64,000 nucleotides of DNA from Pedobacter namyangjuensis. GTDB lineage: Bacteria; Bacteroidota; Bacteroidia; Sphingobacteriales; Sphingobacteriaceae. Position numbers and translations under genes: made by a program. The notes below the pieces were generated by a model that did no database searches, was not told the DNA's origin, and worked only from the letters and a program-made list of their open reading frames with translations. The stretch lies in assembly GCF_003313325.1 (NCBI RefSeq), contig NZ_QMHQ01000001.1, positions 1-64,000 of the forward strand, in the 5' to 3' direction. This document shows, in pieces, positions 45,281 to 53,791 of the stretch. How positions within the stretch are numbered: position 1 is the first letter of the stretch; each line of letters opens with the position of its first letter.

Positions 45281-45637
45281 TTAACCACCTGATTTTTTTA
45301 TTTTATAACCTTCTTTTTGAAGGATTAAAAATACCTTTTCCTTAAAATCTCCCTGAATAAGAATTTCTCCATCTTTAGCCGCTCCACCAACGCCACATTT
45401 TGTCTTCAACATTTTAGCTAAGCTTTGAAAATCATCTTCGCTACCGCGATAACCGGTAATGAGTGTTACCGCCTTGCCTCCCCTGTTTTTGCGATCTAAC
45501 ATTACTCTCAAATCTTGTTGTGCATTAGGTATAGTTTCTTCAACATTATTGTCCTCATTTTCATAAATGAATGATGAATCAGTAGAATACATGATTCCAC
45601 TAAAATCATTTAAGGTTTTCTTTTTCGGCTTGCTCAT
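45281..45637 (-). CDS. SUI1/eIF1-like translation factor (YciH family)
   Basis: This 118-residue protein has a C-terminal SUI1 domain: DRKNRGGKAVTLITGYRGSEDDFQSLAKMLKTKCGVGGAAKDGEILIQG (residues about 49-97, listed as landmarks). Bacterial members such as YciH affect initiation fidelity. The N-terminal 35 residues are acidic and variable. It lies two bases after the lipid-kinase gene, so they are probably cotranscribed. Confidence 0.9.
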   Translation of the reverse strand: MSKPKKKTLNDFSGIMYSTDSSFIYENEDNNVEETIPNAQQDLRVMLDRKNRGGKAVTLITGYRGSEDDFQSLAKMLKTKCGVGGAAKDGEILIQGDFKEKVFLILQKEGYKIKKSGG

Positions 45638-45639
45638 GG

Positions 45640-46542
45640 TTATTTAACTATAATTTTTAACGATGCAGGATTAATTTCAGCATTTATCTCTTTACCCATA
45701 ACAAAAGGCTCTCCATCTAAATGAACTGCATCTTCCCGCTTACGTGTTATTTTTATTTGTTTTCCGCTAATAATTTCCACCATAGTAGATTTATGTGTTG
45801 TTGCTCTTATCATTTGGTAAGCCAATTGTGGCAATTTATAAAGTGGAAAAGGCTTGATGATACAGACATCTAACAAACCGTCAGTTAAGGAAGATTTTGG
45901 TGATATATGAACGTTATTTCCATACTGAGACGAATTTGCGATACTTAGCACCACCGCATCACGCTTATAAACCTTTCCGTCAATTTCTATTTGATAGTTT
46001 TGACCTTTATAATCTATAATCTCTTTTAAACCCAGTTCTACATAGCCGTTCAGGCCTCGGCCCTTATTACCTGCAAAAACAGAGCTGATGTGCGCATCAA
46101 AACCAACGCCCGCCATATTAAAGAAAAACCTATCGTTAAGTTTGGCAGTGTCTATAACGGTAATATTGAACTTATTAATTAACTGTATAGCTTTCTTAGC
46201 ATCCATCGGGATTTTTAAGAAACGTGCTAATCCATTACCCGAACCGAATGGAATGATGCCCAAAACTTTGTCGAGTTGAACAACTTTCGATGCGATTTCA
46301 TTTATGGTACCATCTCCACCTACCGCCACAATAATGTCAAAATTTTTGTTGCCTGCTTCTTCGGCTAATTCGCCAGCATGCCCCGCATATTCGGTAAAAC
46401 TATAATTGGCTGTAAACTTCTCTTTATCCAAATACGCATCTATTAAGGCCGGAATTTTAGCTTTCTTCCTTCCGCCAGAAATAGGATTTATGATGAATAA
46501 AATGCTTGTTTTTATCACTTTTAGTGGATTAGTGCGCCACAA
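45640..46542 (-). CDS. Diacylglycerol kinase-like lipid kinase (YegS/DgkB family)
   Basis: This 300-residue kinase has NPISGG at 19-24 and GGDGTINE at 75-82, the phosphate- and metal-binding motifs of the DAG kinase catalytic domain, plus PFGSGNGLARFL. The C-terminal beta-domain has LDGEPFV. It probably phosphorylates diacylglycerol, a related lipid or a sphingoid base at the inner membrane. It reads away from metK. Confidence 0.9.
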   Translation of the reverse strand: MWRTNPLKVIKTSILFIINPISGGRKKAKIPALIDAYLDKEKFTANYSFTEYAGHAGELAEEAGNKNFDIIVAVGGDGTINEIASKVVQLDKVLGIIPFGSGNGLARFLKIPMDAKKAIQLINKFNITVIDTAKLNDRFFFNMAGVGFDAHISSVFAGNKGRGLNGYVELGLKEIIDYKGQNYQIEIDGKVYKRDAVVLSIANSSQYGNNVHISPKSSLTDGLLDVCIIKPFPLYKLPQLAYQMIRATTHKSTMVEIISGKQIKITRKREDAVHLDGEPFVMGKEINAEINPASLKIIVK

Positions 46543-46556
46543 AATAATTGATATTT

Positions 46557-46588
46557 TTTGACTATTAATAATATATATACTAATTTCG
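46557..46588 (+). promoter_or_regulatory. metK promoter
   Basis: TTTG (46557-46560) is 20 bases before TAATTTCG (46581-46588), one mismatch from the -7 consensus. The predicted start is just upstream of the riboswitch. Confidence 0.65.
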
Positions 46589-46591
46589 CAC

Positions 46592-46664
46592 CGTTAAAGT
46601 GGACTGATTTGCGATGCTATTGAAAAGTAGCGGGATTGCAACCACGTAAAAAAAAGTGCTAACA
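46592..46664 (+). promoter_or_regulatory. SAM-II riboswitch upstream of metK
   Basis: The leader has the SAM-II order: P1 arm GTGG (46599-46602), CTGATTT (46604-46610), ATTGCAA (46635-46641), P1 arm CCAC (46642-46645), an A-rich linker, and GCTAA (46658-46662), the strand that closes the pseudoknot. A small extra hairpin (46616-46620 with 46627-46631) sits in the first loop. SAM binding would lower metK expression. About 85 bases separate it from the ATG, and AGTG (46655-46658) could alternatively pair with CACT (46672-46675), which may form an expression platform. Confidence 0.85.
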
Positions 46665-46748
46665 TATACTACACTTCCTTTTACCGCCTTTTTTAAAGGA
46701 TCAGACCTCATTTTACATATGGTTTTATTATAAAATTAAATATTTAAA

Positions 46749-48035
46749 ATGTCGTATTTATTTACCTCAGAATCTGTTTCCGAAGGGCATCCAGATAAAA
46801 TTGCAGATCAGATTTCGGATGCTTTGATTGACAACTTTCTAGCATTTGATACAGAATCTAAAGTTGCCTGCGAAACGTTGGTTACCACTGGTCAGGTTAT
46901 TTTAGCTGGAGAAGTTAAATCAAAAACTTATCTTGATGTACAACAAATTGCTCGAGATGTAATTAAAAAAATTGGTTACACGAAGAGCGAGTACATGTTC
47001 GAAGCAAATTCTTGCGGTATTCTTTCGGCAATACATGAGCAATCTCAGGATATTAACCAAGGTGTTGACAGAAGCACTAAGGAAGAGCAAGGTGCGGGCG
47101 ACCAAGGTATGATGTTCGGTTACGCTACAAACGAAACTGAAAACTATATGCCATTAGCACTTGACTTATCTCATGCTTTGCTAAGGGAATTGGCTAACTT
47201 AAGAAGAGAAAATTCTGAAATTACCTATTTGCGCCCTGATGCAAAATCTCAGGTAACATTAGAATATTCTGATGATAATCATCCGCAAAGAATTGATGCT
47301 ATTGTTATCTCAACACAACACGATGATTTTGTACAGCCTAAATCTGATTCGAAGGAAGATAAGAACGCTGCAAACGATGAGATGCTGGTTAAAATTAAAA
47401 GCGATTTAATTTCGATTCTAATTCCTAGAATTAAGGCTAAATATCCTCAATACGCACATTTATTTAACGACGACATTACTTACCACATTAACCCAACCGG
47501 CGTATTTGTTATCGGCGGGCCACATGGCGATACAGGTTTAACCGGAAGAAAGATTATTGTAGACACTTACGGTGGTAAGGGTGCTCACGGTGGCGGCGCA
47601 TTCTCTGGTAAAGATCCAAGTAAAGTAGATAGAAGTGCAGCTTATGCTACTCGTCATATTGCTAAAAACCTAGTTGCTGCAGGCATAGCCGATGAAATTT
47701 TAGTACAAGTTTCTTATGCTATTGGTGTTGCTAAACCAACTTCTATAAATGTAGTTACTTATGGCACTTCTAAAGTAGCTTTAACCGACGGAGAGATTAG
47801 CAAGAAAGTAGAAGCTATTTTTGATATGCGTCCGTATTTTATAGAGCAACGCTTAAAGTTAAGAAACCCAATTTATAGCGAAACCGCTGCTTACGGCCAT
47901 ATGGGGCGCCAGCCAGAAACTGTTACCAAAACATTTAGAACGCCTAATGGTGAGGAGAAAGTTGTAACAGTTGAACTATTTACTTGGGAGAAATTAGATT
48001 TTGTAGATAAAGTAAAAGCTGCTTTCGGTTTGTAA
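46749..48035 (+). CDS. metK: S-adenosylmethionine synthetase
   Basis: This 428-residue enzyme makes SAM from methionine and ATP. It shows [29 protein letters not shown], and the [19 protein letters not shown] segment, all classical MAT signatures. Length is slightly above the usual 380-400, mainly through an insertion around residues 200-215. It is preceded by a SAM-II riboswitch, so product feedback is expected. Confidence 0.98.
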   Translation: MSYLFTSESVSEGHPDKIADQISDALIDNFLAFDTESKVACETLVTTGQVILAGEVKSKTYLDVQQIARDVIKKIGYTKSEYMFEANSCGILSAIHEQSQDINQGVDRSTKEEQGAGDQGMMFGYATNETENYMPLALDLSHALLRELANLRRENSEITYLRPDAKSQVTLEYSDDNHPQRIDAIVISTQHDDFVQPKSDSKEDKNAANDEMLVKIKSDLISILIPRIKAKYPQYAHLFNDDITYHINPTGVFVIGGPHGDTGLTGRKIIVDTYGGKGAHGGGAFSGKDPSKVDRSAAYATRHIAKNLVAAGIADEILVQVSYAIGVAKPTSINVVTYGTSKVALTDGEISKKVEAIFDMRPYFIEQRLKLRNPIYSETAAYGHMGRQPETVTKTFRTPNGEEKVVTVELFTWEKLDFVDKVKAAFGL

Positions 48036-48052
48036 TCGAAAAGTTTAATATA

Positions 48053-48088
48053 CAGAAAAGGGATTTACGTTTGTAAATCCCTTTTCTG
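48053..48088. terminator. Terminator after metK, shared with the anti-sigma gene
   Basis: CAGAAAAGGGATTTAC (48053-48068) pairs perfectly with the reverse complement at 48073-48088 around a GTTT loop. It lies between two convergent genes and can serve both. Confidence 0.88.
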
Positions 48089-48106
48089 CTTTATAAGGAG
48101 GTGGTA

Positions 48107-49366
48107 TTAAAACTTAATAGCAATTTGACCATTGGTTATTTCACCATCTTTAACATTCCATTTAGGTCCATTTTGTAATAACCTAATCGCTTCTTTGTCC
48201 ATTTGTGCATCCGCACTTTTAACAATTTTTATTTGAGTAGGCAATCCCTTTTTATCTACCACAAAACCCAAAACAACTTCTTTATCAGTTTTTCCTTTTT
48301 TTAACAACTGATTATTTTCAGTTAAGTATGCCTCATAATTAGCCCAGCCTTTTTCTGGTACAGCAACGGCAACCGTTTTCGCTACAACTTTTCTAGCCAC
48401 GTCACCACCTACTACAACTACTTCATTTAAGGCCGATGTGTTGGGCTCAAGTTGCACATTTATTGGCTGATTAGACCTAGCATCTACTGTTTTGGTGTTA
48501 AAGCCTAAATATGCAACTGCCAACCTTTCCGATGAATCACCGTTTATTCTAAAATCACCATTTCTGTCCGTTACTGTTCCTACATTGCGCCCCTCTATTT
48601 TAACAGACGCTCCAGGTACAGGGACGCCATTTTTATCGTACACCTTGCCTCTAAAAATGTTATTGGTATTCATTGAAACGCCAGGCGCTCTGCTTTGCAA
48701 TTGCTGTATCGTCTCTCTTGCTACCGCTTCTTTTTTTGCATTAACAATAATTTCATCCACCGCTTCGTTCTTCGCAACTTTCTCTTCACTCCTTCTTAGC
48801 ATCATTGCCGATGCCTCTGCTTTAGCTTCTGAGGGCACATCTAAAGGAGTTTGTTGCTCAATTACCGGAACAGTTTTAGCACTTCGAGGCTTTATCGTAG
48901 TAGCAACAATTGGCGCTTGTTCTACTTTTGCCTGTTCAGCATTTTTATCAGTAGATAGCGCTTTAGCATTTTTTGTTTCGCCTTTTGAGGTTTGTGGAGC
49001 AATAGCTACTTCAATATTTTTAGGTTGCCCTGTTAACATCTCGTCTTGTTTGGCACCTTTAAGCCAAAAAAGTACACTTACTGTAACAAACAATACCGCA
49101 GCCGTAGCTGCAATGCTCAAACGGTGCGAAGTTAATCGCCATCTTTTTTGCTCAACTGGTTTCTGCGCAACGCGTTGCTGTAACTGTTTTTGCAACAACG
49201 ATAAATTTTGTGTTCGTTTTGGCGATTGACTTAAACCAGCCAAAGCCTCGGCCACGAAAGGATCTTCGAGCGAAAGCTTCTCTACCTGATGCATAGCTTT
49301 AGCATCAAGTTTACCATCTAGGTAATCTTCCAGTACATCAATATCTAACCACTCGTTATAGCTCAC
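48107..49366 (-). CDS. Anti-sigma-type membrane protein with CarboxypepD_reg and TonB_C-like domains
   Basis: This 419-residue protein combines parts normally found separately. Residues 1-45 contain an anti-sigma-like DYLDGKLDA stretch. One membrane helix lies at 84-102. A carboxypeptidase-regulatory-like domain starts at FRGKVYDKNG (238-247), and ALNEVVVVGG (312-321) resembles the TonB-box region of SusC proteins. A TonB C-terminal-like domain fills 340-419. It overlaps the ECF sigma gene by 11 bases and is its likely regulator. The outer domains would face the periplasm. Confidence 0.75.
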   Translation of the reverse strand: MSYNEWLDIDVLEDYLDGKLDAKAMHQVEKLSLEDPFVAEALAGLSQSPKRTQNLSLLQKQLQQRVAQKPVEQKRWRLTSHRLSIAATAAVLFVTVSVLFWLKGAKQDEMLTGQPKNIEVAIAPQTSKGETKNAKALSTDKNAEQAKVEQAPIVATTIKPRSAKTVPVIEQQTPLDVPSEAKAEASAMMLRRSEEKVAKNEAVDEIIVNAKKEAVARETIQQLQSRAPGVSMNTNNIFRGKVYDKNGVPVPGASVKIEGRNVGTVTDRNGDFRINGDSSERLAVAYLGFNTKTVDARSNQPINVQLEPNTSALNEVVVVGGDVARKVVAKTVAVAVPEKGWANYEAYLTENNQLLKKGKTDKEVVLGFVVDKKGLPTQIKIVKSADAQMDKEAIRLLQNGPKWNVKDGEITNGQIAIKF

Positions 49367-49934
49367 TGTTTTTCTCTATACAAATTTTTAAATTCCTTTT
49401 TCCATTTTGGATGTAGCTTTTAACCTTTAGCATGTCGTAGCCAGTAATATCGGCAACTTCCTTATAGCATTTTTCCTGCAGATAAAATAAATCTACGCTA
49501 GTTCGTTGCTCTACAGTAAGGGTTTCCATGCACTTTTCCATTATGGTTAACTGCGTTTCTTTTGTATTGTCTATATCCAGATGCACAAACTCTCCATTTT
49601 CCACAAAATTATCTTCCATGGCAACGGTAGGGTTTTTAGCCGATTTACGTAATGCCATTAAACAATGGTTTCTAGACAATACGTGCAACCAACTTTTAAA
49701 GTTTAGCACTTGATGAACCTTAAGCTTCACAATCAATTCTTCAAAAATCTGCATTACTGCATCTTTGCTTTGTTCCTCGTCTTTAAAATAGTTAAAGCAA
49801 ACCCCATACACCAAGTGCATATACTTATTGTAAAGCGTACCCAACACCTCCAAATCGCCAGTTTGCTGGTAGCTGGCAATGAGCGAGGCATCGTCTTGCT
49901 CATTAATTTTGGATGTATTCTTTATAAACTTCAA
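49356..49934 (-). CDS. ECF RNA polymerase sigma factor
   Basis: This 192-residue sigma-70-family protein has a region 2 around YMHLVYGVCFNYFKDEEQSKDAVMQIFEEL and a region 4 helix-turn-helix near EKCYKEVADITGYDMLKVKSYIQNGKRNLK. There is no N-terminal region 1, so it is an ECF sigma. It overlaps the anti-sigma gene at its 3' end, the usual paired arrangement in Bacteroidota regulons. Confidence 0.9.
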   Translation of the reverse strand: MKFIKNTSKINEQDDASLIASYQQTGDLEVLGTLYNKYMHLVYGVCFNYFKDEEQSKDAVMQIFEELIVKLKVHQVLNFKSWLHVLSRNHCLMALRKSAKNPTVAMEDNFVENGEFVHLDIDNTKETQLTIMEKCMETLTVEQRTSVDLFYLQEKCYKEVADITGYDMLKVKSYIQNGKRNLKICIEKNSEL

Positions 49935-50112
49935 ATTGGGTGTTCGGCTTAATGTTCTTCAAGTATAAAAAATATTTTGCAGATGCACATTAAATTAAAG
50001 CCAAATACATTTTTATAACCGATGCCAAAAAAGAAAAATCAACCTAATTAATGGCAACAGTTTTGCTTAATATTGTAAAACAGAATCAGTTTTTCTGAAA
50101 AAACACACACAG

Positions 50113-50850
50113 ATGAGAAAAATAACTTTAGTGGCTACAGCATTTGCTGTGCTTTGCCTAAGCAGTTGCGATGTACAAAGCCAAAATAAAATTGGCAATA
50201 TTCTAAAACAAATACCTACAAGCGGTGGTACGCCAACTACTTTAGAAATTGGACAAGGGATTAAACAAGCCTTGGAACTTGGAACGTCTGCAGGCGCCGA
50301 CAAACTTTCTGCAAAAGATGGTTTTCTAGGAAACTTAGCCGTTAAAATCTTATTTCCGCCAGAGGCACAAAAAGTAGAAAAAACACTACGAAGTGTGGGT
50401 TTAAATTCGCTAGCCGACAATGTTATTTTAAGTATTAACCGTGCGGCAGAAGATGCTGCCAAAGAAGCAAAGCCAATTTTTATATCGGCTATTAAGCAAA
50501 TGACCATTACTGATGCAACTAACATCCTTTTAGGAAACAAAGATGCTGCTACCAATTATTTTAAACGTGTAACTACAGCACAGCTGATGGAAAAGTTCTC
50601 TCCAGTTATTACCAATAGTTTAAGTAAAGTTGGTGCTACAAAATACTGGACTGATGCTGCAACCGCTTATAACAAAATCCCATTGGTTAAGCCGGTTAAC
50701 ACCAACCTATCAAACTACGTTGCAGAAAAAGCAATTGATGGCATGTTTATACAAGTTGCCCAAGAAGAGCTGAAAATTAGAGATAACATTGGCGCCCGTT
50801 CTACTGGCTTACTGCAAAAGGTTTTTGGCTATGCTGATACGAAGAAATAA
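50113..50850 (+). CDS. DUF4197 lipoprotein
   Basis: This 245-residue protein has a lipoprotein signal (lipobox LSSC, Cys19) and a DUF4197 domain with GIKQALELGTSAGADKLSAKDGFLGN and ILFPPEAQKVEKTLRSVG. It is conserved in several phyla and has no known function. It is monocistronic with a strong terminator. Confidence 0.85.
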   Translation: MRKITLVATAFAVLCLSSCDVQSQNKIGNILKQIPTSGGTPTTLEIGQGIKQALELGTSAGADKLSAKDGFLGNLAVKILFPPEAQKVEKTLRSVGLNSLADNVILSINRAAEDAAKEAKPIFISAIKQMTITDATNILLGNKDAATNYFKRVTTAQLMEKFSPVITNSLSKVGATKYWTDAATAYNKIPLVKPVNTNLSNYVAEKAIDGMFIQVAQEELKIRDNIGARSTGLLQKVFGYADTKK

Positions 50851-50867
50851 GATTAAAAATTAATTTT

Positions 50868-50903
50868 AAAAAGAGCGCAAATACAAAATTTGCGCTCTTT
50901 TTT
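50868..50903 (+). terminator. Terminator after the DUF4197 gene
   Basis: AAAGAGCGCAAAT (50870-50882) pairs with ATTTGCGCTCTTT (50888-50900) around ACAAA, followed by Ts. It is 18 bases past the stop. Confidence 0.9.
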
Positions 50904-50947
50904 CTTCTAACTTTTTTTAGTTGCACTACAGTTGTTAACTAAACCTT

Positions 50948-51060
50948 ATTGAAGTGGAAATCCTTTTCCCAAAGTCCCCGTTAGGGGATTTAGGGGTAAA
51001 AGATTGGAACAAAAAGCAGGACCAGCCTGGTCAAAAGAGCATCAAAACTGCTTTTCAAAT
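50948..51060 (+). repeat. Copy 3 of the dispersed intergenic element
   Basis: GTGGAAATCCTTTT (50954-50967) is followed by a CCCC-GTTA-GGGG hairpin (50976-50987), a further AGGGG, then AAAAGATTGGAACAAAAAGC (50998-51017) and a TGCTTTTCAA end (51049-51058). The frame matches the minus-strand element at 15831-15964, but the central hairpin is different. Confidence 0.7.
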
Positions 51061-51134
51061 TCTCCTAAAAGCGCTCAATTTGCTTTTCGCCTTTATTTAA
51101 GGTAATTTACACCCATATTTTACAACACAATACA

Positions 51135-52349
51135 TTGGATTTCAAAGAATTTAATTTTAACCCTGAGCTTTTAGAGGGTTTACTGGCAATGGGTTTTAAA
51201 AACGCCACGCCTATACAAGAACAAGCCATTCCGATTATAACAGAAGGAAAGGATCTTATTGCCTGCGCACAAACAGGAACCGGAAAAACTGGTGCTTTTT
51301 TATTGCCAATAATGAATTTGCTTACCGCCGACCACGATAGACATAACAGTACCTTAATACTTACACCTACCAGAGAACTCGCACAGCAGATTGATTTGCA
51401 GGTGGAGGCTTTGTCTTACTTTACTAACATTAGTTCGTTAACTGTTTTTGGCGGCGGCGATGGCATTGCTTACGAACAACAAAAACGCTCGATGCGTGAA
51501 GGTGTGGATATTATCATCGCTACTCCGGGAAGGCTAATTGCGCATTTGTCTAGCGGTGTTTTAAAAATGGATAAATTAAAACATTTGGTACTAGATGAAG
51601 CCGACAGAATGCTGGACATGGGCTTTTACGAAGACATTATGAAAATTGTGGGCTACTTACCGAAAAACCGTCAAACGGTAATGTTTTCGGCCACAATGCC
51701 ACCAAAAATTAGAACATTAGCCGCTAAACTTTTAAACGAACCGGAATCTATCAGTTTAGCTATTTCTAAACCGGCAGAGGGAATTAACCAACAGGTTTAT
51801 CTGGTTTTCGACGATCAGAAAGTACCGTTGTTAACTGAAATTCTTAAGTCTACGACTTATAAACGTATCATCGTTTTTGCCGGCAGAAAAGAGAAGGTTA
51901 AAGAGTTGGGTAAGGTGTTTAAAAAGCTTGGGTTAAAAGTTGCAGCCTTTCATAGCGATTTAGAGCAAAAGGAACGCGAAGCAATTATGCTTGATTTTAA
52001 AAACAGCAAATTGGATGTTTTAATCGGCACTGATGTTTTAAGCAGAGGTATTGATGTTACCGGAATTGATTTGGTAATTAATTATGATGCACCACAAGAT
52101 CCGGAAGATTATATTCACAGAATTGGTAGAACAGCAAGAGCGGCTACAACCGGAACGGCAATAACTTTGGTTAACAATAAGGACAAACGTAAATTGGCAA
52201 ACATAGAGAAACTGATTGAGCGCCAAATTGAACGCATGCCTTTGCCTGAAAATATTGGCGAAGCACCGAAAGACGAACCTGCTAATGACAAACCTGCTTA
52301 CACTAAAAAGAAGAAGTTCTTTAAGAAAAAGCCGAAGGTGAGTAGTTAA
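51135..52349 (+). CDS. rhlE: DEAD-box RNA helicase RhlE-like
   Basis: This 404-residue RNA helicase has the Q motif TPIQEQAIP, Walker A AQTGTGKT (45-52), LDEADRMLDMGF, the SAT motif (FSATMPP), and HRIGRTARA in the second RecA domain, with a Lys-rich C-terminal tail. It unwinds RNA in ribosome assembly or decay. The predicted start is TTG at 51135; the protein matches RhlE from its first residues and no ATG lies just upstream. It ends with an 18-bp terminator. Confidence 0.94.
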   Translation: MDFKEFNFNPELLEGLLAMGFKNATPIQEQAIPIITEGKDLIACAQTGTGKTGAFLLPIMNLLTADHDRHNSTLILTPTRELAQQIDLQVEALSYFTNISSLTVFGGGDGIAYEQQKRSMREGVDIIIATPGRLIAHLSSGVLKMDKLKHLVLDEADRMLDMGFYEDIMKIVGYLPKNRQTVMFSATMPPKIRTLAAKLLNEPESISLAISKPAEGINQQVYLVFDDQKVPLLTEILKSTTYKRIIVFAGRKEKVKELGKVFKKLGLKVAAFHSDLEQKEREAIMLDFKNSKLDVLIGTDVLSRGIDVTGIDLVINYDAPQDPEDYIHRIGRTARAATTGTAITLVNNKDKRKLANIEKLIERQIERMPLPENIGEAPKDEPANDKPAYTKKKKFFKKKPKVSS

Positions 52350-52394
52350 GTTGTAAGTTTTTAGGTTATAAGTTTTAAGTTTGACATAGAACTG

Positions 52395-52443
52395 AACCTT
52401 GAGAAATGAAGACAGAGTTTTCTTTATTTCTTAAGGTTTTTTT
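52395..52443 (+). terminator. Terminator after rhlE
   Basis: An 18-bp stem with two wobble pairs (52395-52412 with 52421-52438) and an eight-base loop is followed by Ts. It is about 45 bases past the stop. Confidence 0.85.
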
Positions 52444-52509
52444 ATTCTTTTCGACCCTGATCGAAGTACTTTGTTCTAAATACTAACTACAATTCCCTAT
52501 CTTAGCTTA

Positions 52510-53790
52510 ATGCAAAACCTACCTCCTTTAGCTGAACGTATGCGCCCTAAAAACCTGGACGAATATGTTGGGCAAAAACATTTGGTTGGTACAGATGCTG
52601 TTTTACGGAAGGCGATTGAAGGTGGCAGATTACCTTCGATGATTTTCTGGGGGCCTCCTGGTGTTGGCAAAACCACTTTGGCCACTATTATCTCTCAAAA
52701 CCTAGACAGACCTTTTTTTAATCTCAGCGCTATAAATTCTGGCGTAAAAGATATTCGCGATGTGATTGATAAGGCGGCAGCTTTAAAAGACAGCTTTATG
52801 GGTTTGCCTATACTTTTCATCGATGAGATCCATCGCTTCAGCAAATCGCAACAGGATAGTTTGTTGGGTGCTGTAGAACGTGGCTTAGTAACATTAATTG
52901 GCGCAACAACAGAAAATCCGAGTTTCGAAGTTATATCAGCTTTGCTTTCTCGCTGCCAAGTTTACATCTTGCAAAACCTATCTGAAGAAGAGTTGGTTTC
53001 CTTATTAAAAACAGCCCTTGCAAAAGATGTTGTTTTAAAAGAGAAAGACATTAAAATTGACGAGCACGAGGCACTAATTAGGCTTTCTGGTGGTGATGCT
53101 CGAAAACTACTGAATGTTTTAGAGATTGCCATTAACGGAATTGGTGGCGATAAATTGGTTTTAACGAACGAAAATGTTTTGGCTCATGCGCAACAAAACT
53201 TAGCGCTGTACGATAAAGCTGGCGAGCAACATTACGATATAATTTCGGCATTTATAAAATCTATTCGAGGTAGCGACCCAAATGCTGCAGTTTATTGGCT
53301 AGCCAGAATGATTGAAGGTGGCGAAGACCCGCTGTTTATCGCTCGCAGGTTATTGATTTTAGCTTCTGAAGATATTGGTAATGCCAACCCAAATGCTTTG
53401 CTGTTGGCAAATAACTGTTTTACTGCAGTAAATGTAATCGGCTTTCCAGAATCGAGAATCATATTATCGCAATGCGTAACTTACTTGGCATCAAGCGCTA
53501 AGAGCAATGCCAGTTACGAAGCTATAAATAAAGCGCAAGCTTTAGTGAAACAAACCGGCAACTTACCAGTCCCACTACATATACGTAATGCGCCAACAAA
53601 GTTGATGAAAAACATTGGCTACGGAAAAGACTACAAATATTCTCATGGGTACGAAGGTAATTTTGAAGCACAAGAGTATTTTCCTGATCAGTTAAGCGGT
53701 ACTAAACTTTACGACCCGGGAAAAAATCCGGCAGAAGAAAAATTAAGAGAAAAACTAAAACATAATTGGAAAAATAAATACAACTATTAA
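52510..53790 (+). CDS. rarA: Replication-associated recombination protein RarA (MgsA)
   Basis: This 426-residue AAA+ ATPase has Walker A GPPGVGKTT at 48-56, Walker B FIDEIHRF near 97-104, and the sensor and C-terminal regions of the clamp-loader-like RarA family (GSDPNAAVYWLARMIEGGEDPLFIARR). RarA works at stalled replication forks. It is first of three co-directional genes, one base before the DUF5687 gene. Confidence 0.96.
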   Translation: MQNLPPLAERMRPKNLDEYVGQKHLVGTDAVLRKAIEGGRLPSMIFWGPPGVGKTTLATIISQNLDRPFFNLSAINSGVKDIRDVIDKAAALKDSFMGLPILFIDEIHRFSKSQQDSLLGAVERGLVTLIGATTENPSFEVISALLSRCQVYILQNLSEEELVSLLKTALAKDVVLKEKDIKIDEHEALIRLSGGDARKLLNVLEIAINGIGGDKLVLTNENVLAHAQQNLALYDKAGEQHYDIISAFIKSIRGSDPNAAVYWLARMIEGGEDPLFIARRLLILASEDIGNANPNALLLANNCFTAVNVIGFPESRIILSQCVTYLASSAKSNASYEAINKAQALVKQTGNLPVPLHIRNAPTKLMKNIGYGKDYKYSHGYEGNFEAQEYFPDQLSGTKLYDPGKNPAEEKLREKLKHNWKNKYNY

Positions 53791-53791
53791 T

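Noticed and set aside
48492..49229. 245-residue open frame opposite the anti-sigma gene
   Set aside because: It is a shadow of a well-supported gene with recognisable domains on the other strand; low-complexity Ser/Ala/Leu composition.
50067..50555. 162-residue frame opposite the DUF4197 gene
   Set aside because: Antisense shadow; the plus-strand gene has a lipobox, family match and terminator.
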